Below, in pieces: positions 44,884 to 56,100 of a stretch of 64,000 bases of DNA (the stretch's first letter is position 1; every line of letters begins with the position of its first letter). A model generated the notes under the pieces. It was not told the DNA's origin. It saw only the letters and a list, made by a program, of their open reading frames with translations, and did no database searches. This DNA comes from Flectonema sp. DT1601 (lineage: Eukaryota; Euglenozoa; Diplonemea; Diplonemida; Diplonemidae): the NCBI GenBank assembly GCA_964019425.1, contig OZ025843.1, forward strand, positions 1 to 64,000, given 5' to 3'. The translations under genes were made by a program, and so were the position numbers.

Positions 44884-45480
44884 TACAACAACAATAACAA
44901 CATCAACATGCATTAAGAGAATACGAACATCAAACTGACAACAGAGCTGAACAGAATGAACTCGTTTACGAGCAGCAACTTACTGTCACAGAGTTAGGAT
45001 AGCAACAGTTTTTCTGTTAAACTGCAGACGACCCGCAGTAGAAAATAAAGAGGAATAGAAATATCAAAAGTAATGAATACATTCATCTACCGGAACACTC
45101 CGGTAAGGCAGCAAAAGAAAAGCAGACTGCTGCAATATTATTTTTCAAAATCGCAAGGGAAAAAGAGATCACGCGAATAAAAGAATAACTAGTAAGTAAT
45201 ATATTGTATATTAAATAAGTTTTATAGAGTGAAAGATGGCACTCGATATTTTAATTGTAATTTTTTAACAGGCAACTCTCCAGAATTGTTTTCGCAGGGC
45301 GAAACTATTCTGTGATCACCACGTCATGGGATAAAAGTTTTTTTTTTTTTTTTTTTTTTTCCTCAGAAGCTGTGAAAAGATCAACAGACGTAACAAAGTA
45401 CACACGTATTGAAATGGTAATTCGAACTTTTCGACGCGTCTTTCACGTATCAAAGTAGTTGGAAACCAATAGAGGAGTAG
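44884..45480 (+). repeat. Duplicated 3' flank, copy 1
   Basis: About 600 bp recur at 46242-46864. It begins CATGCATTAAGAGAATACG, includes CTACCGGAACACTCCGGTAAGG (a hairpin) and CACCACGTCATGGGATAAAAG plus a T run, and ends GTAGTTGGAAACCAAT just below the stop codon. Copy 1 lies 3' of the small Gly/Cys gene and copy 2 lies 3' of the glycosyltransferase gene. Confidence 0.85.
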
Positions 45481-45485
45481 CAGCC

Positions 45486-45683
45486 TTAATCACAACCACC
45501 GCCACCACCACAGTCACCGCCGCCGCCACCACAGTCACCGCCACCACCACCACCACAGTCACCGCCACCACCACCCCAATCACAACCACCCCAGTCGCCA
45601 CCAAAATCACCAAAAGAAAACGTGTTTCGGATTGGACCTCCACTACGGCGACCACTCTTTGGAGAACTACAGCAGCTTCCCAT
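45486..45683 (-). CDS. Small MGSC-anchored Gly/Cys-rich protein
   Basis: The gene encodes 65 aa. It starts MGSCCSSPKSGRRSGG, a strong N-myristoylation plus palmitoylation signal (Gly2, Cys4, Cys5) with basic residues. The second half is a low-complexity repeat of GGGGGDC units ending GGCD. The neighbouring upstream gene (46874-48169) also begins MGSC and ends in a long Gly run followed by Cys-Asp, and the two genes share a duplicated 3' flank. I infer that this gene is a shortened derivative of that gene, or a new gene built on its ends. A CTGCAG acceptor at 45714 lies 31 nt above the ATG, behind an A run at 45736-45764 (T on the sense strand). It is probably a membrane-bound peptide. The function is unknown. 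Confidence 0.6.
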   Translation of the reverse strand: MGSCCSSPKSGRRSGGPIRNTFSFGDFGGDWGGCDWGGGGGDCGGGGGGDCGGGGGDCGGGGGCD

Positions 45684-45730
45684 ATTAGGTATTTTAGTGT
45701 CTTAAAAAATAAGCTGCAGAAAATTAATAT

Positions 45731-45762
<32 letters not shown>

Positions 45763-45764
45763 CA

Positions 45765-46241
45765 TATAAAATTCGAATTATTCATAAAAAGAAAATAATT
45801 AGATGATGTCCAGTTAGAATATGACTTCTGTAACAATAGTATATCATGAGTGCTTTAGGAGGGTAAATCCCCAGCAACAGAGGACCCAATCCGTAGCCAT
45901 TTTTCGAAGATATTATTACATTATTAAATTTAATACAAAAAAATAATAATACACACTGATAATATACTAAAGCTCTTTGTAGAGAGCGCTTTAAATATTA
46001 AAAAATTGGTTACTTTTATTTTAATCGAACCACACTGGATCGATCCGAATCACAAGGAATGAATTAAAATGTTTATTTTTTTTTTTTTTTATATTCGAAA
46101 TTTCAGGAAACAAGAGGTCGTAGTACCTGGCCATTTACCCCCTCCCTGAAAAAAAAGCTATAAACGCAATTGTTCCATTTTCTGATCATATTTATTGCTA
46201 TCGTTACCTTTGATTGCGAATTGTCTAATAATAAATAAATA
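45765..46241. other. Intergenic, no gene seen
   Basis: AT-rich sequence separates the leader of the small Gly/Cys gene from the second copy of the duplicated 3' flank. No feature was recognised. Confidence 0.5.
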
Positions 46242-46864
46242 ACAACAACAACACCAACAACAACAACATGCATTAAGAGAATACGAACATCAAACTGACA
46301 ACAGAGCTGAACAGAATGAACTCGTTTACGAGCAGCAACTTACTGTCACAGAGTTAGGATAGCAACAGTTTTTTCTGTTAAACTGCAGACGATCCGCAGT
46401 AGAAAATAAAGAGGAATAGAAATATCAAAAGTAATGAATACATTCATCTACCGGAACACTCCGGTAAGGCAGCAAAAGAAAAGCAGACTGCTGCAATATT
46501 ATTATTATTTTTTTTTTTTTGTAACAGTTACCAATTATTCTCCCAGGAGTACCGCATAACTCTCATAGAGGGAAAGACAGCACTTGGTCATTTAATTCAC
46601 ACTGATACTAACAGGCAATTCTCCAGAATTGTTTTCGCAGGGCGAAACTATTCTGTGATCACCACGTCATGGGATAAAAGTTTTTTTTTTTTTTTTTTTT
46701 TTAAATTTTCTCTCGGGTCTTTACACCCTGAAAGATTCTGAGAAGCAGACAACATGTTCTGTGTGAAAAGATCAACAGACGAAACAAAGTACACACGTAG
46801 TTGAAAATGGTAATTCGAATTTTTCGACGCGTTATGCACGTATCAAAGTAGTTGGAAACCAATG
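46242..46864 (+). repeat. Duplicated 3' flank, copy 2
   Basis: It is the counterpart of 44884-45480. Similarity is high except around the homopolymer runs and a segment near 46510-46600. It lies directly 3' of the glycosyltransferase gene. Confidence 0.85.
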
Positions 46865-46873
46865 TTGAAATAT

Positions 46874-48169
46874 TTAACAATAGGCGTGATTACTGGCACT
46901 GAAGACATCACAACCTCCACCACCACCACCACCACCACCACCGTACGTTGTATCGCAGTGGATTCCGTTAGAATAGTCGTGACAATCATTAGTTGGGGCC
47001 ATACCGCAATCATCGTCATTATTCAGGTAGTTTGTTCCATTGTAATGAGTCGTATTGTTGTAATGATTAGTGTTATTGTAACGATTCCTGTCGTTGTAAT
47101 GGTTTGTGTTAGCAGGAGGAAGTGCCTTCATAACTATTTTCTGTGGAGCAGGACGATGTTTATTTTTGTGATCAGTGTTGACAACCATTCCGTCTTCCTT
47201 TCTCTTGTCAAAATATCTCTCAATAGATGGAATGAAAACAGTGTTGCTTAACTGGAGTACACCAGCCTTGTTGTGATGTAAATCTGTATCTGGTTGGAAT
47301 AAGATACTACGGAAACCATTAGTTGCTTTAAGACACTCCCATCTCTTAACGTAGTTTCTGTCTTTCCAATCTCCGTGCCAATGGTGAGAGATGGTGGTGT
47401 CAACGAAACCAGGACCACTTCTTAAGTTTTTAAATGAAGGTGATTGCCCCCAAACATTTCTAGAAACGTTTTCTTGAAATTCAAACAATTTTGTTTTATA
47501 ATTATCAGAAATAAACTGCAAAGACTGAGGAGGTATAGAATCCATCACCCTACCAATAAGACCGTACGCAAAGTGATTGTCACCAGAGCCGACGATGCTG
47601 AACTCAGGAAGACCTCCGATGTTTTCAAATGCGGACCGTGTCATCGCCCAGGCGAATCCCGGATGAGGATACTCCTTGTGGAATTTTCCAGTGTCAATAC
47701 TAAGATTATTCTGGGCAAAGTAACCAAATGAAGTACAAGTTTCTAAAACTTCCTTACTTGGTCCAAGAAAATGAGCATCCTTCCACATCTGAACAATTGG
47801 GTTGACCTTCAAGGCTGAGATAGTTTTACGCGCCACGTTGGTTTGATGGAACTCAATATCACCATCAACCCATGCCATGTACTTCCAATCTTTTGGTAGT
47901 TTCCGAACTCCAATATTTATCAAATTTTCTTTCAACCATAATTTCTGTTGAGCTCTAACGACAGTATCCTGTGGTCTGTTTGCAACAGTTGGAGATTGAC
48001 CCTCGAAAAGACATTCAACTGTGTACAGTTTTACTCCTTTTAGTTTTTCAATTCGTTCTCTGTATTCGTTGTACAGATTAACCCTTGAATTGTAACCAGA
48101 AGGGTTGAAGACCACACTTATGATGTGAAGTGTTTCAGAGTTCGAGTGACAGCTTGTGCAACTTCCCAT
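46874..48169 (-). CDS. Glycosyltransferase (GT2-like) with MGSC membrane anchor
   Basis: The gene encodes 431 aa and has no intron. The start MGSCTSCHSN predicts N-myristoylation with palmitoylation. Residues about 12-300 have a glycosyltransferase-A layout: an initial IISVVFNPSGY strand, the metal-binding DxD within WVDGDIEF (Asp 102 and 104), and a PHPGFAWAMTRSAFENIGGL acceptor-side loop followed by GSGDNHFAYGL. The last 100 residues are low complexity: Asn/His/Tyr repeats (NHYNNTTHYN) and a run of ten Gly before CDVFSASNHAYC. An acylated cytosolic glycosyltransferase is unusual, since most act in the Golgi lumen. The acceptor sugar is unknown. A T-rich GTATCAG acceptor at 48208 precedes the ATG. 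Confidence 0.75.
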   Translation of the reverse strand: MGSCTSCHSNSETLHIISVVFNPSGYNSRVNLYNEYRERIEKLKGVKLYTVECLFEGQSPTVANRPQDTVVRAQQKLWLKENLINIGVRKLPKDWKYMAWVDGDIEFHQTNVARKTISALKVNPIVQMWKDAHFLGPSKEVLETCTSFGYFAQNNLSIDTGKFHKEYPHPGFAWAMTRSAFENIGGLPEFSIVGSGDNHFAYGLIGRVMDSIPPQSLQFISDNYKTKLFEFQENVSRNVWGQSPSFKNLRSGPGFVDTTISHHWHGDWKDRNYVKRWECLKATNGFRSILFQPDTDLHHNKAGVLQLSNTVFIPSIERYFDKRKEDGMVVNTDHKNKHRPAPQKIVMKALPPANTNHYNDRNRYNNTNHYNNTTHYNGTNYLNNDDDCGMAPTNDCHDYSNGIHCDTTYGGGGGGGGGGCDVFSASNHAYC

Positions 48170-48209
48170 TTTATATAAAGTTTTTGTTTTGTTTTTGTGT
48201 TTTGAATCT

Positions 48210-49157
48210 GATACAAAAAAAAAAAAAAATGTTAGTATTTTGTGTTATTTTAGTTAGTTTTCTTTTAAGTTTAATATATATATATGCATCCCTTTTATTG
48301 GTTTTTTTTTTTTTTTGTGTTATTATTATTTTTTTTTTTTTTTTTTTGTGTGCTTCTTCCATTCTGGCTTCAAAAATTAGAGAAGAGAGAAACTACGTTG
48401 TTCCTCCTCTCCTTTGTTCTGTTCTTTTTTTTTTCAAAGATTACATCTTTTGATATTTGTAATTAGCACAAATATCAAAAAAAAAAAAAAAAAAGATGAG
48501 ACTAAAAAGGTTGAAAGAAGCATCACAAAGAAAAGTCTTCTACGTGTGATTGCGACAAACAAACAAACAAGAGTAGACTTAAATTCATATGCAAGTACCG
48601 CGTAAAGGGAATTTTTTTTTTTTTTTCTATTTTTTTTATTAACCCACAGGGTAGGACAGAAATAATGGAATGAACCACAACAAGAGAGAGCCTGCTCACA
48701 AAAAGGTGTTTATAGTGCCTCCTTTAGTCTCCCACCGACAAGTTGGAGAAAGCCAGCCTTCACCTCTCCCAGCTGTTCATACCTTCACAAAATCACATTA
48801 TGTGTTTCTGTCCAAGGGTATAAAAGAAAACATCTGGAAACATTTAAAATAAAAAATACGGAGTAAAAGAAGGGGGGTAGTCTGGCACACCGTTTTCTAA
48901 CTTCGCACAGCGAATCACGCGGTCATCGCGATTGGCGCAAAGGAATAAAGAAACGCGATGAAACAAAAGGTTGTTAAGAAAATAAATTTAAAAAAAAAAA
49001 AAAAAAACACGCACGATTAATAATGTTAAAGGGGAAGAGGAACCCGGGAAAGATGGTAAAACAAAAACGTTATTCGTAAAGCAAATTAAAAAGATAAAAA
49101 TATATATCCGTGAACAAAGGTGTGCCGCAATCCCCCTCCTAAGTAGACAGGAATACT
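48210..49157. other. Intergenic, homopolymer-rich
   Basis: T and A runs dominate (48301-48350, 48478-48494, 48611-48640). No gene or repeat family member was recognised. Includes the 3' flank of the THI5-like gene. Confidence 0.5.
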
Positions 49158-50165
49158 TTAAGCGGATGCGGTTTTAAGAATCCCACCTTCAGTGACCGGC
49201 ATCACATCAGGAGTTCCCATTGATGGAACGTGTTCGTTGGTGTAGATACTGTGTTGATCAAACTCGTTCTCTAATACACCGAGATGCTTACAGAACTGAC
49301 CAACCTTTTCCCAATCACGCTGAACGTTCAGTAGATCTCTTGAGAAATATGGAAGAGTTCTTTGGTAGATCTTTCCATAAAGATCAGTTCTAAGTCTTGG
49401 GTTAGCGATACACATCTCTTCCCAAGCAAGCTCTGGGTTCTCAATAGTGAAGTCAGTTCCTCTACGAACAGCTCTCATGAATCCATCAACCTTGTCTTTG
49501 TTTTCAGCGAGGTAGTCATTGTGAGCTACGTACTGAATTGAACAGAAACAGCAGCAGCCAAGTCCGTTAAGCTCATCGATTCTGAGAAGACCAGCTTCTC
49601 TGCCAGTCAGATCTTCCAGTTCAAGTTTTTGAAAGTTTGTGAACCCAATACCAGTGTCAACCACACCTCTAACAATAGCGTCAGTGATGTTCATTCCAAC
49701 TCTGACTGTTTCAAAGCTCTCAAGTGGAACTCCAGCCTGCTTGGCGAGATCTTCGACCATAACTTTACCAAAGTGACCGATGTATCCGATTCTCTTTCCC
49801 TTCAGGTCATCGAAACTCTTTAAGTCAAACTTTGTCTTGTCGTAGATCAGACCAGTTGGTGGTTCATCAAGAAGTGTACCAAAAGAAGTCATGTCAATAC
49901 CGCGATCCTTTGCTGCTAAGATGTGAATCATTGCCTTCAAACCCAAAGGAACAGCACCTTCTCCAATGATCTCAGTAACGTCAGACGGGTTGGTAGTCTC
50001 AAGGACAGCGAGGTTAATGTTCTCTTCTTCAAACCATCCCTTCTGCTTAGCAACGAAGATCGGAGTGTGGTATGGGTTGGCGTACCAATTTAACAAGAAG
50101 GTAGTTCTGTCAGACACAAAAGAATTGGTTCTGGCAACCTTCGAAGCCGCTCTCATGGTTGACAT
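49158..50165 (-). CDS. THI5: HMP-P synthase of the THI5/NMT1 family
   Basis: The gene encodes 335 aa against 340 in yeast Thi5. Thi5 makes the thiamine pyrimidine HMP-P from PLP and one of its own histidines, using iron, as a single-turnover enzyme. All key parts are present. LLNWYANPYHTPIFVAKQKG opens the periplasmic-binding fold. LKAMIHILAAK carries the PLP Lys (77) and the donor His (81). GYIGHFGK is the phosphate loop. CCCFC (204-208) is the iron-binding signature unique to the family. The gene is uninterrupted and noticeably less AT-rich than its flanks. It begins ATG 50165, below an AATCAG acceptor at 50186. It is probably cytosolic. No other thiamine gene is nearby. Confidence 0.95.
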   Translation of the reverse strand: MSTMRAASKVARTNSFVSDRTTFLLNWYANPYHTPIFVAKQKGWFEEENINLAVLETTNPSDVTEIIGEGAVPLGLKAMIHILAAKDRGIDMTSFGTLLDEPPTGLIYDKTKFDLKSFDDLKGKRIGYIGHFGKVMVEDLAKQAGVPLESFETVRVGMNITDAIVRGVVDTGIGFTNFQKLELEDLTGREAGLLRIDELNGLGCCCFCSIQYVAHNDYLAENKDKVDGFMRAVRRGTDFTIENPELAWEEMCIANPRLRTDLYGKIYQRTLPYFSRDLLNVQRDWEKVGQFCKHLGVLENEFDQHSIYTNEHVPSMGTPDVMPVTEGGILKTASA

Positions 50166-50591
50166 TTAGTAAAAGTGTTGCAAATCTGATTGAGGTACGA
50201 AAGAGAGGTATTATTTATTTACGAAGCCTAGGAAGCCAAAAAGCCAGGAAAAGCTCAACAGGAGGTAACAGTTATATCGCTACCAGCAACCTATTAGGAT
50301 TTACTATTACGTCAACCACTTTATTATTTTTTAGTGAACACCGCTGCTGAGAATAAACTGAAGTTAAATTATCTTACCACAAAATTCAACTAAAAAAACA
50401 TCTCTTGATTACAAGAATAGAACAAAACGTACCTCCGCAAGGAGGTACCACGCAAAATAAATGCTAGGAGGGAAGAAAACGAAAAAAAAAGTTTTTTGAA
50501 CAAAAAAAAAAAAAAAGAAAACATGAATACTATTTTCTTATTATGCAAGCAAGACAGAATACAAAAAAGAACATGACCACTCGTTTAAAAG

Positions 50592-50624
<33 letters not shown>

Positions 50625-50873
50625 GACTTTGTTGTTTTGTTAAGAGGGTCATCGAGCTCAGGTTCTGAAAGTCAAGTAGCAGCTTGAACGAACTTATCAA
50701 ACGGTTTTTCTCCTCAAAAAAAAGCTGATCACCCCTCCCTCCGAACAACAAGAATAGAACATTAACGCTTCAATAAAAAGCGTTAAAATGGGGGAAATGT
50801 GAAAAAAAAAAAAAGAGAAACAGAAACTGCTCTAATTATAGCAGTTAGTTTATTTTTTAGATACAGTCCAGGG

Positions 50874-50994
50874 GGGGGATAACTTGATACTAATATTTGA
50901 TGGAAAGCAACTTGAAACTGGCTAAAACGAGAATAGGGTTCAGCCAAACCTGGTTGCAATATCAGAAAATCAACAGTTGGTATCGATAAAAAAT
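50874..50994 (+). mobile_element. 120-bp inverted-repeat element (copy 2)
   Basis: It matches copy 1 at 12114 across its length, with a G run immediately before and GCGGGGG shortly after. Confidence 0.6.
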
Positions 50995-51220
50995 CCCATA
51001 TGCGGGGGAGGTTAACTGTTCGATTTTGTACGTAAAATACAAATGTATTGTATCATAAACAACATTAGTTTATATGACACAGCTGACTAAAGGTAATGTT
51101 GGTGTAGGTATACACTCTGCAACATTAATTTTTAGATACAGTCCAGAGGAGTACTTGGATAAATAAATCAAGGGTTAACACACAACAAATCGGACATTAA
51201 TCATTATTACCAGATTAGGG

Positions 51221-51338
51221 GGGGGTAACTTGATACTAATATTAGATGGAGAGCAACTTGAAACTGGCTAAAACGAGAATAGAGTTCGGCCAAACCTGGT
51301 TGCAATATAAGAAAATCAACAATTGGTATCGATAAAAT
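51221..51338 (+). mobile_element. 120-bp inverted-repeat element (copy 3)
   Basis: It matches copies 1 and 2 and is flanked on both sides by runs of eight or more G. Confidence 0.6.
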
Positions 51339-53172
51339 GGGGGGGGGGTCCTAACTTTGAGAGAGAGATTTGACACAAAAAAAAAAAAAAAAAAAAACTA
51401 AACAGAAAAGAAAGAAAAAAAAGAGGCAAAAAAAAACAGCAAACAAAAGAACACGCGGACTAAACAGATAATTTAGTTAAAATAAGTACGACTGAGGGGT
51501 AAGTTCAGACGAAAAAAAAAAAAAAAAAAAAAAAAAACACAATGAAAAAATAAGAACAGAAAAACATTAGTTCCGATTAACTCAGACCCACAACACGTTT
51601 TGAATAGATGTGCGAGTTTGTTAGGAAACACTTTAATGTCTCCATGAAAAATTGATTTTTAAAAAAAAAAAAAAAAAAAAAAAATTATCATCTAATACAT
51701 TAGAACGATGAAAAGGATTCTTAAATAAATTATTCAAATCCGATATTGTTGAACAGTCAGAGTTTCTCCTTTAGGGAGGTAACTCATAACAAACAGTTTA
51801 CCCCTTTTATGATGATAGGGAAAATAACATTTGCAACAAAAATCAGCACACGCAGTGAAAAACAACAACAACAACAACAACAACAACAGGCTTTTTTTTT
51901 TTGAGGATGGGTCAACACCACCATCTAAGAAAATAAAAATTATAACAACTTGAAAAATTGCAGTTATTTTAGTAGTCGGGGGGACTTGGATAAATAAATC
52001 AAGGGTTAACACGCAACAAATTAGACATGAATCGTTATAACTGGATTCTGTCCACGGTAGGGGGAGTGGTCAACACACGCAAATAAGCAAAACACCGATG
52101 AACAGTTAGAAACAAAGCAACGAACTATGAAAAAAAGGGATGACTATTTAGTCAAAAATCATAAATACTTTTATTTTTTTAGATAATACATTACCTCTGT
52201 TTTGACTTAAGCTTTTTTTTTGATTTTATTGGGTTGTTACTTTTGTAAATAATCAACGAACACCACATCAAAATCATTTCACATGTATAAGACGTACATG
52301 TGACTGGGGAAAAGTTATAGTGAAAAAGTAGAATTTTTCAACAAAATTAGAAAAAGACAAAATTAAAAAAAAAATAGTATAGGTTTTTTTTTTTTTAAAA
52401 TTATCTGTTATTGGCAGTGAAGGGGGGAAGATAACGAAAAAAAAATTGTCGTCGGATTGGGTCAGAAAACTGTTGTGTCTGTAGTGATTTCAGTTCTGAT
52501 AATGTGATAGTGATCAAAGAGGGAGATCTGTACGCTCTCTAGAAAAGAGGTCACAGTTCCACCCTCCAAATAGAGCTATAGACGTGTGCGTCTAATTTAG
52601 TAATTAGGAATTCAACTTCGAGGAATGAAACGTAAACAGGTTGTAAAATCAAACAACTACCTGTGAGCCGTTTTTTTGTGTTTTTTTGGGATTTTTTTTT
52701 TAGTTTCGACCAATTTCGTTTTGTGGTGTTGGTGTTGATCAAAAATTAAAAAAAAACTTAATCCTTCGAATTAAAAATTATATGAAAAAAAAAAAAAAAA
52801 AAAAAAAAAAAGATCCTCTGGTGGTGTAAACGTTACCATCCAAAGCTCTTTGACAACTCCCGCAGCTTGATAAAGCCTGCCGAAGAAGACATATAAAATA
52901 CAAACAGAACTATCTGTAGTCCTGCAGTTAACTTATTGTTAGAAATTAGTTAGAGCCGAAATTGAAACACTTGTCATGGGCAAAAAAAAAAAAGAAGAAA
53001 AAAAAAGGGAGAATGAACCCCCCTTTTTCCAAATGCTAAACAAGAGTTAACATATTTTCGTAGAAAGGTCACGAAAAAGTAACTCTTTTTTCGGTTAAAG
53101 ACAAAATTCGAGGCTAGTGAAGGATTATGATTGTCGGCTAAAATACATGAATTTGCTGACATGGGGGTGAAA

Positions 53173-56100
53173 CTATCCCCCAGCAGAGATTGGGATCTTG
53201 TCGCTGGACTTGTCCTGTTGTTGTTGTTGCTGTTGCTGTTCTTTTTTTTTTTGAATGGCAGCTTCTCTCAATAAACGCCTTTCTACAAACTCTGGTAACG
53301 TCGGGACATCACTAGCCCTTTGAAATTTCATAACTGTTCTGGCAGTCATTCCATCGACTCCAATAGAACCGGTAGTCAGAATTAAATAGTCTCTGTGAGG
53401 ACGACCACTGTTGTCAACAAATTTAAAATATCGTTTCTGTTCTGACTCAGCCCAGTTAGGACACAAAGAACCAACACAGTAATGAGTGATATACTTATTA
53501 CCATCCTTATGAGTAAACATTCCAAAAGAAGCGACGTAGCCTAAATACGCATCAGCCATTTCATCTCTGGTGACTTTTTGGTAATCAGTGTCTTCAAACC
53601 TTGATCTAGCTGATCGAGATGTTGTTAGTTGTAATGAGAACTGTCCATTCTTTGTGTAGACTGCTTGACCAGCAACTTCTGATCCCCAAGGATACGAAAC
53701 TTTACCTGATTCAGTTATCAGTTCGAGTGACTTCAGAGTCCATACTCCAAAGAATGCGTCTTTCACGTCAGGGATATCTATTGTGGTAGGCATGTTGTTG
53801 AAGGATCCGATTGTTAAAGATTTCGCGATAAATAAATTATCTCCTGGAGTCCCTGCCTCATACTCCTGGCCAAAAGCAGCTCCCAACCTGTTGTCTCGAA
53901 TCGGAAGTTTTATTTTACCAGATGATCTTTCTACAGGAAAATTATCAAATTTCGTACTCAGGAGATCCAGAGTTGATTTTCCAGATGTTTCTCCGTCGAC
54001 AGTCGCCCATTCATGAGTAAATTCTTTACTAAAATATCTGGTGTCGTTGTGTTGTAAATCAGGTACAAATGGAGGTTTTACTTTCCTCGCAAGAAGCATT
54101 TCCCAATCAATTGTACTAAAGAATTCATGCGACTTAACTACCGCAGCTGAAGACAGTCGACGGGGTACTTCTCTATCAAGTAGACCTTTAAGGATTGATG
54201 CTGTGTGAGGTCTCATGTTAGCGAATGTAAGATTCTTGTGTAAGATTTGTTGATAAACGTCGTTATTGTTTGTTCCATTGAACGGAGCAGATCCACACAA
54301 CATTTCATACAATAGAACTCCAACAGACCACCAGTCAACAGCAGATGACTGGGTGTCTCCTTTTATTGTTTCCGGAGCGAGATATTCCGCAGATCCAACA
54401 AAAGACCTTCTCGTTGATTTACTGAAGTCTGCTTTTGCAAGTCCGAAATCAGTCAGTCTCGCGTGACCACATCTATCGATTACAATATTTTCAGGTTTGA
54501 TATCCCTGTGAACGATGTCTCTTGAATGCAAATGTTCAACAGCCAAGACGATCTCAGCGGTGTAAAATCTCGCATCAACCTCTCCAAATCTACCTTGGGA
54601 GTAGATATGACTGTATAGTTCACCACCAGGTAGGAACTCAAGAAGTAGGTAAAGATGATGATCAGTTTGAAAAGCAGCGTACAGAGGAACTATAAAAGGA
54701 TGACTCGGAATCTTTGATAAAATGTTCTTCTCTTCTCTAATGTAGTCGACCATCCTACGCTTGTGAACTACTTTTTTAGAAAGTACTTTCATAGCATACA
54801 CTTCACCTGTCTTTTTGTGAGCTACTTTCATAACCTTTCCGAAGGTACCTTTACCCAGAGTGGTGATGAGTTCGAAATCAGCAGTTCCAAGATTCTTCAT
54901 TGAAGCCAACAGTGATCCCTGTTGGGAATTATGATGCCCACAATCATCGTGAGAGTGGCTGCTCGATTCACTACTTTCTCGCTTTTCACGTGGTGATAAC
55001 GTTGCAGAAGGTTCACTGACGATGGTTTGTTTACAATCTTTACAAACTCTTACTTCAGTGTCGTAGCTCAGTTCAGGAAGCTTTGCTGTAAACAAAGAAC
55101 AATACCCACAGAAGATTCCACCACAACGACGGCAGTGATGCTTCCGTAAGAAGAATGAGAACTTTGCATTACATAAAGTACACTTTGATACGTTTGTATC
55201 TTTCATCCACTCTGGTCGGATGTCTTCTGCTGCAGTGATCGTTCGATTAGCTGCGGTGGCTGTCTTGTCGTCAGTGTCGACCTCAGCTTCGTCAACAAGC
55301 ATCCAAGTGCCTTCACTTTTACACTTTGAACACTCACCTTTGTCGTATTCTTGTTTGCAAGGTTCAGTTAACTTACAGTTAGTACACTTCCTCCATTGAG
55401 TTAACAACAGTGCAGTAGGACTACTGTTAGGACTGTGGCCCTCAATATCTTCACTCTGAAGGAGGTTCATAAATGACGGGGCTGGAACTGAAGGACATGA
55501 CGGGTTTCCAAGATCTTGAGCAGGGAGAGGAACAGCAATTGTTTCAGAGACTGTTTTGGTAGCAATTTGAAAGTCACTACTTGGTTGTTGTACTCCAGCT
55601 GAAGCAATTGGAATAAAAGAAGCCGAAGCAGCATCTCCAGACACAGGACTCGCTACTTCTTCAGGTACCTTACCACCTGCAGCACCCAGTCCTGGGAATG
55701 GAGTACTTCCAGGTTTACTAGAGACGGGAAGTTCATCATCGTGTAGGAATGCGTACAGAGCTGTTCTTGATTGATAGAATTTGTTTTTACTAACAAGTAG
55801 CTGTTCGATATATATTTCAAGGAATCCTCGACGTTTTTCAATCAACTCCGCTGATTGATTTGTTACTTCTGTCCAACTACTTCCACACAAAACTGGAATA
55901 ACTCCGTACTCACAATGATACGGTGTTGTTAATGGACACAGTGATGTTAAATCTGCATGTAATTTCTTAAACTGAGTGTATCTACGCTGAACTTGCCAAC
56001 TCATTCCTCCTTTCCTCAATTCTACAATGTAATCAACGTGACCACTCTTGGTGACGTTGTATTTTGTTATTGACATGTAAGTGATTCTATCACAGTCATT

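Larger units (their letters stand above)
50188..53172. other. 3-kb gene-free region crowded with small G-run-flanked repeats
   Basis: No gene is supported. The region contains two copies of the 120-bp inverted-repeat element, a TTAACTGTT(G/C)GATTTT repeat at 51009 shared with 17218, and two copies of ACTTGGATAAATAAATCAAGG (51150 and 51981) shared with 41695. Many are joined end to end by G runs of 6-9. Long A/T runs lie at 50599-50624, 51511-51536 and 52784-52811. Confidence 0.6.

Noticed and set aside
45459-45806. 115-codon Thr-rich plus-strand frame
   Set aside because: It is the antisense of the Gly/Cys repeat gene; the Thr/Ala pattern is the complement of GGC-type codons.
46862-47251. 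129-codon plus-strand frame
   Set aside because: It is antisense to the low-complexity tail of the glycosyltransferase.
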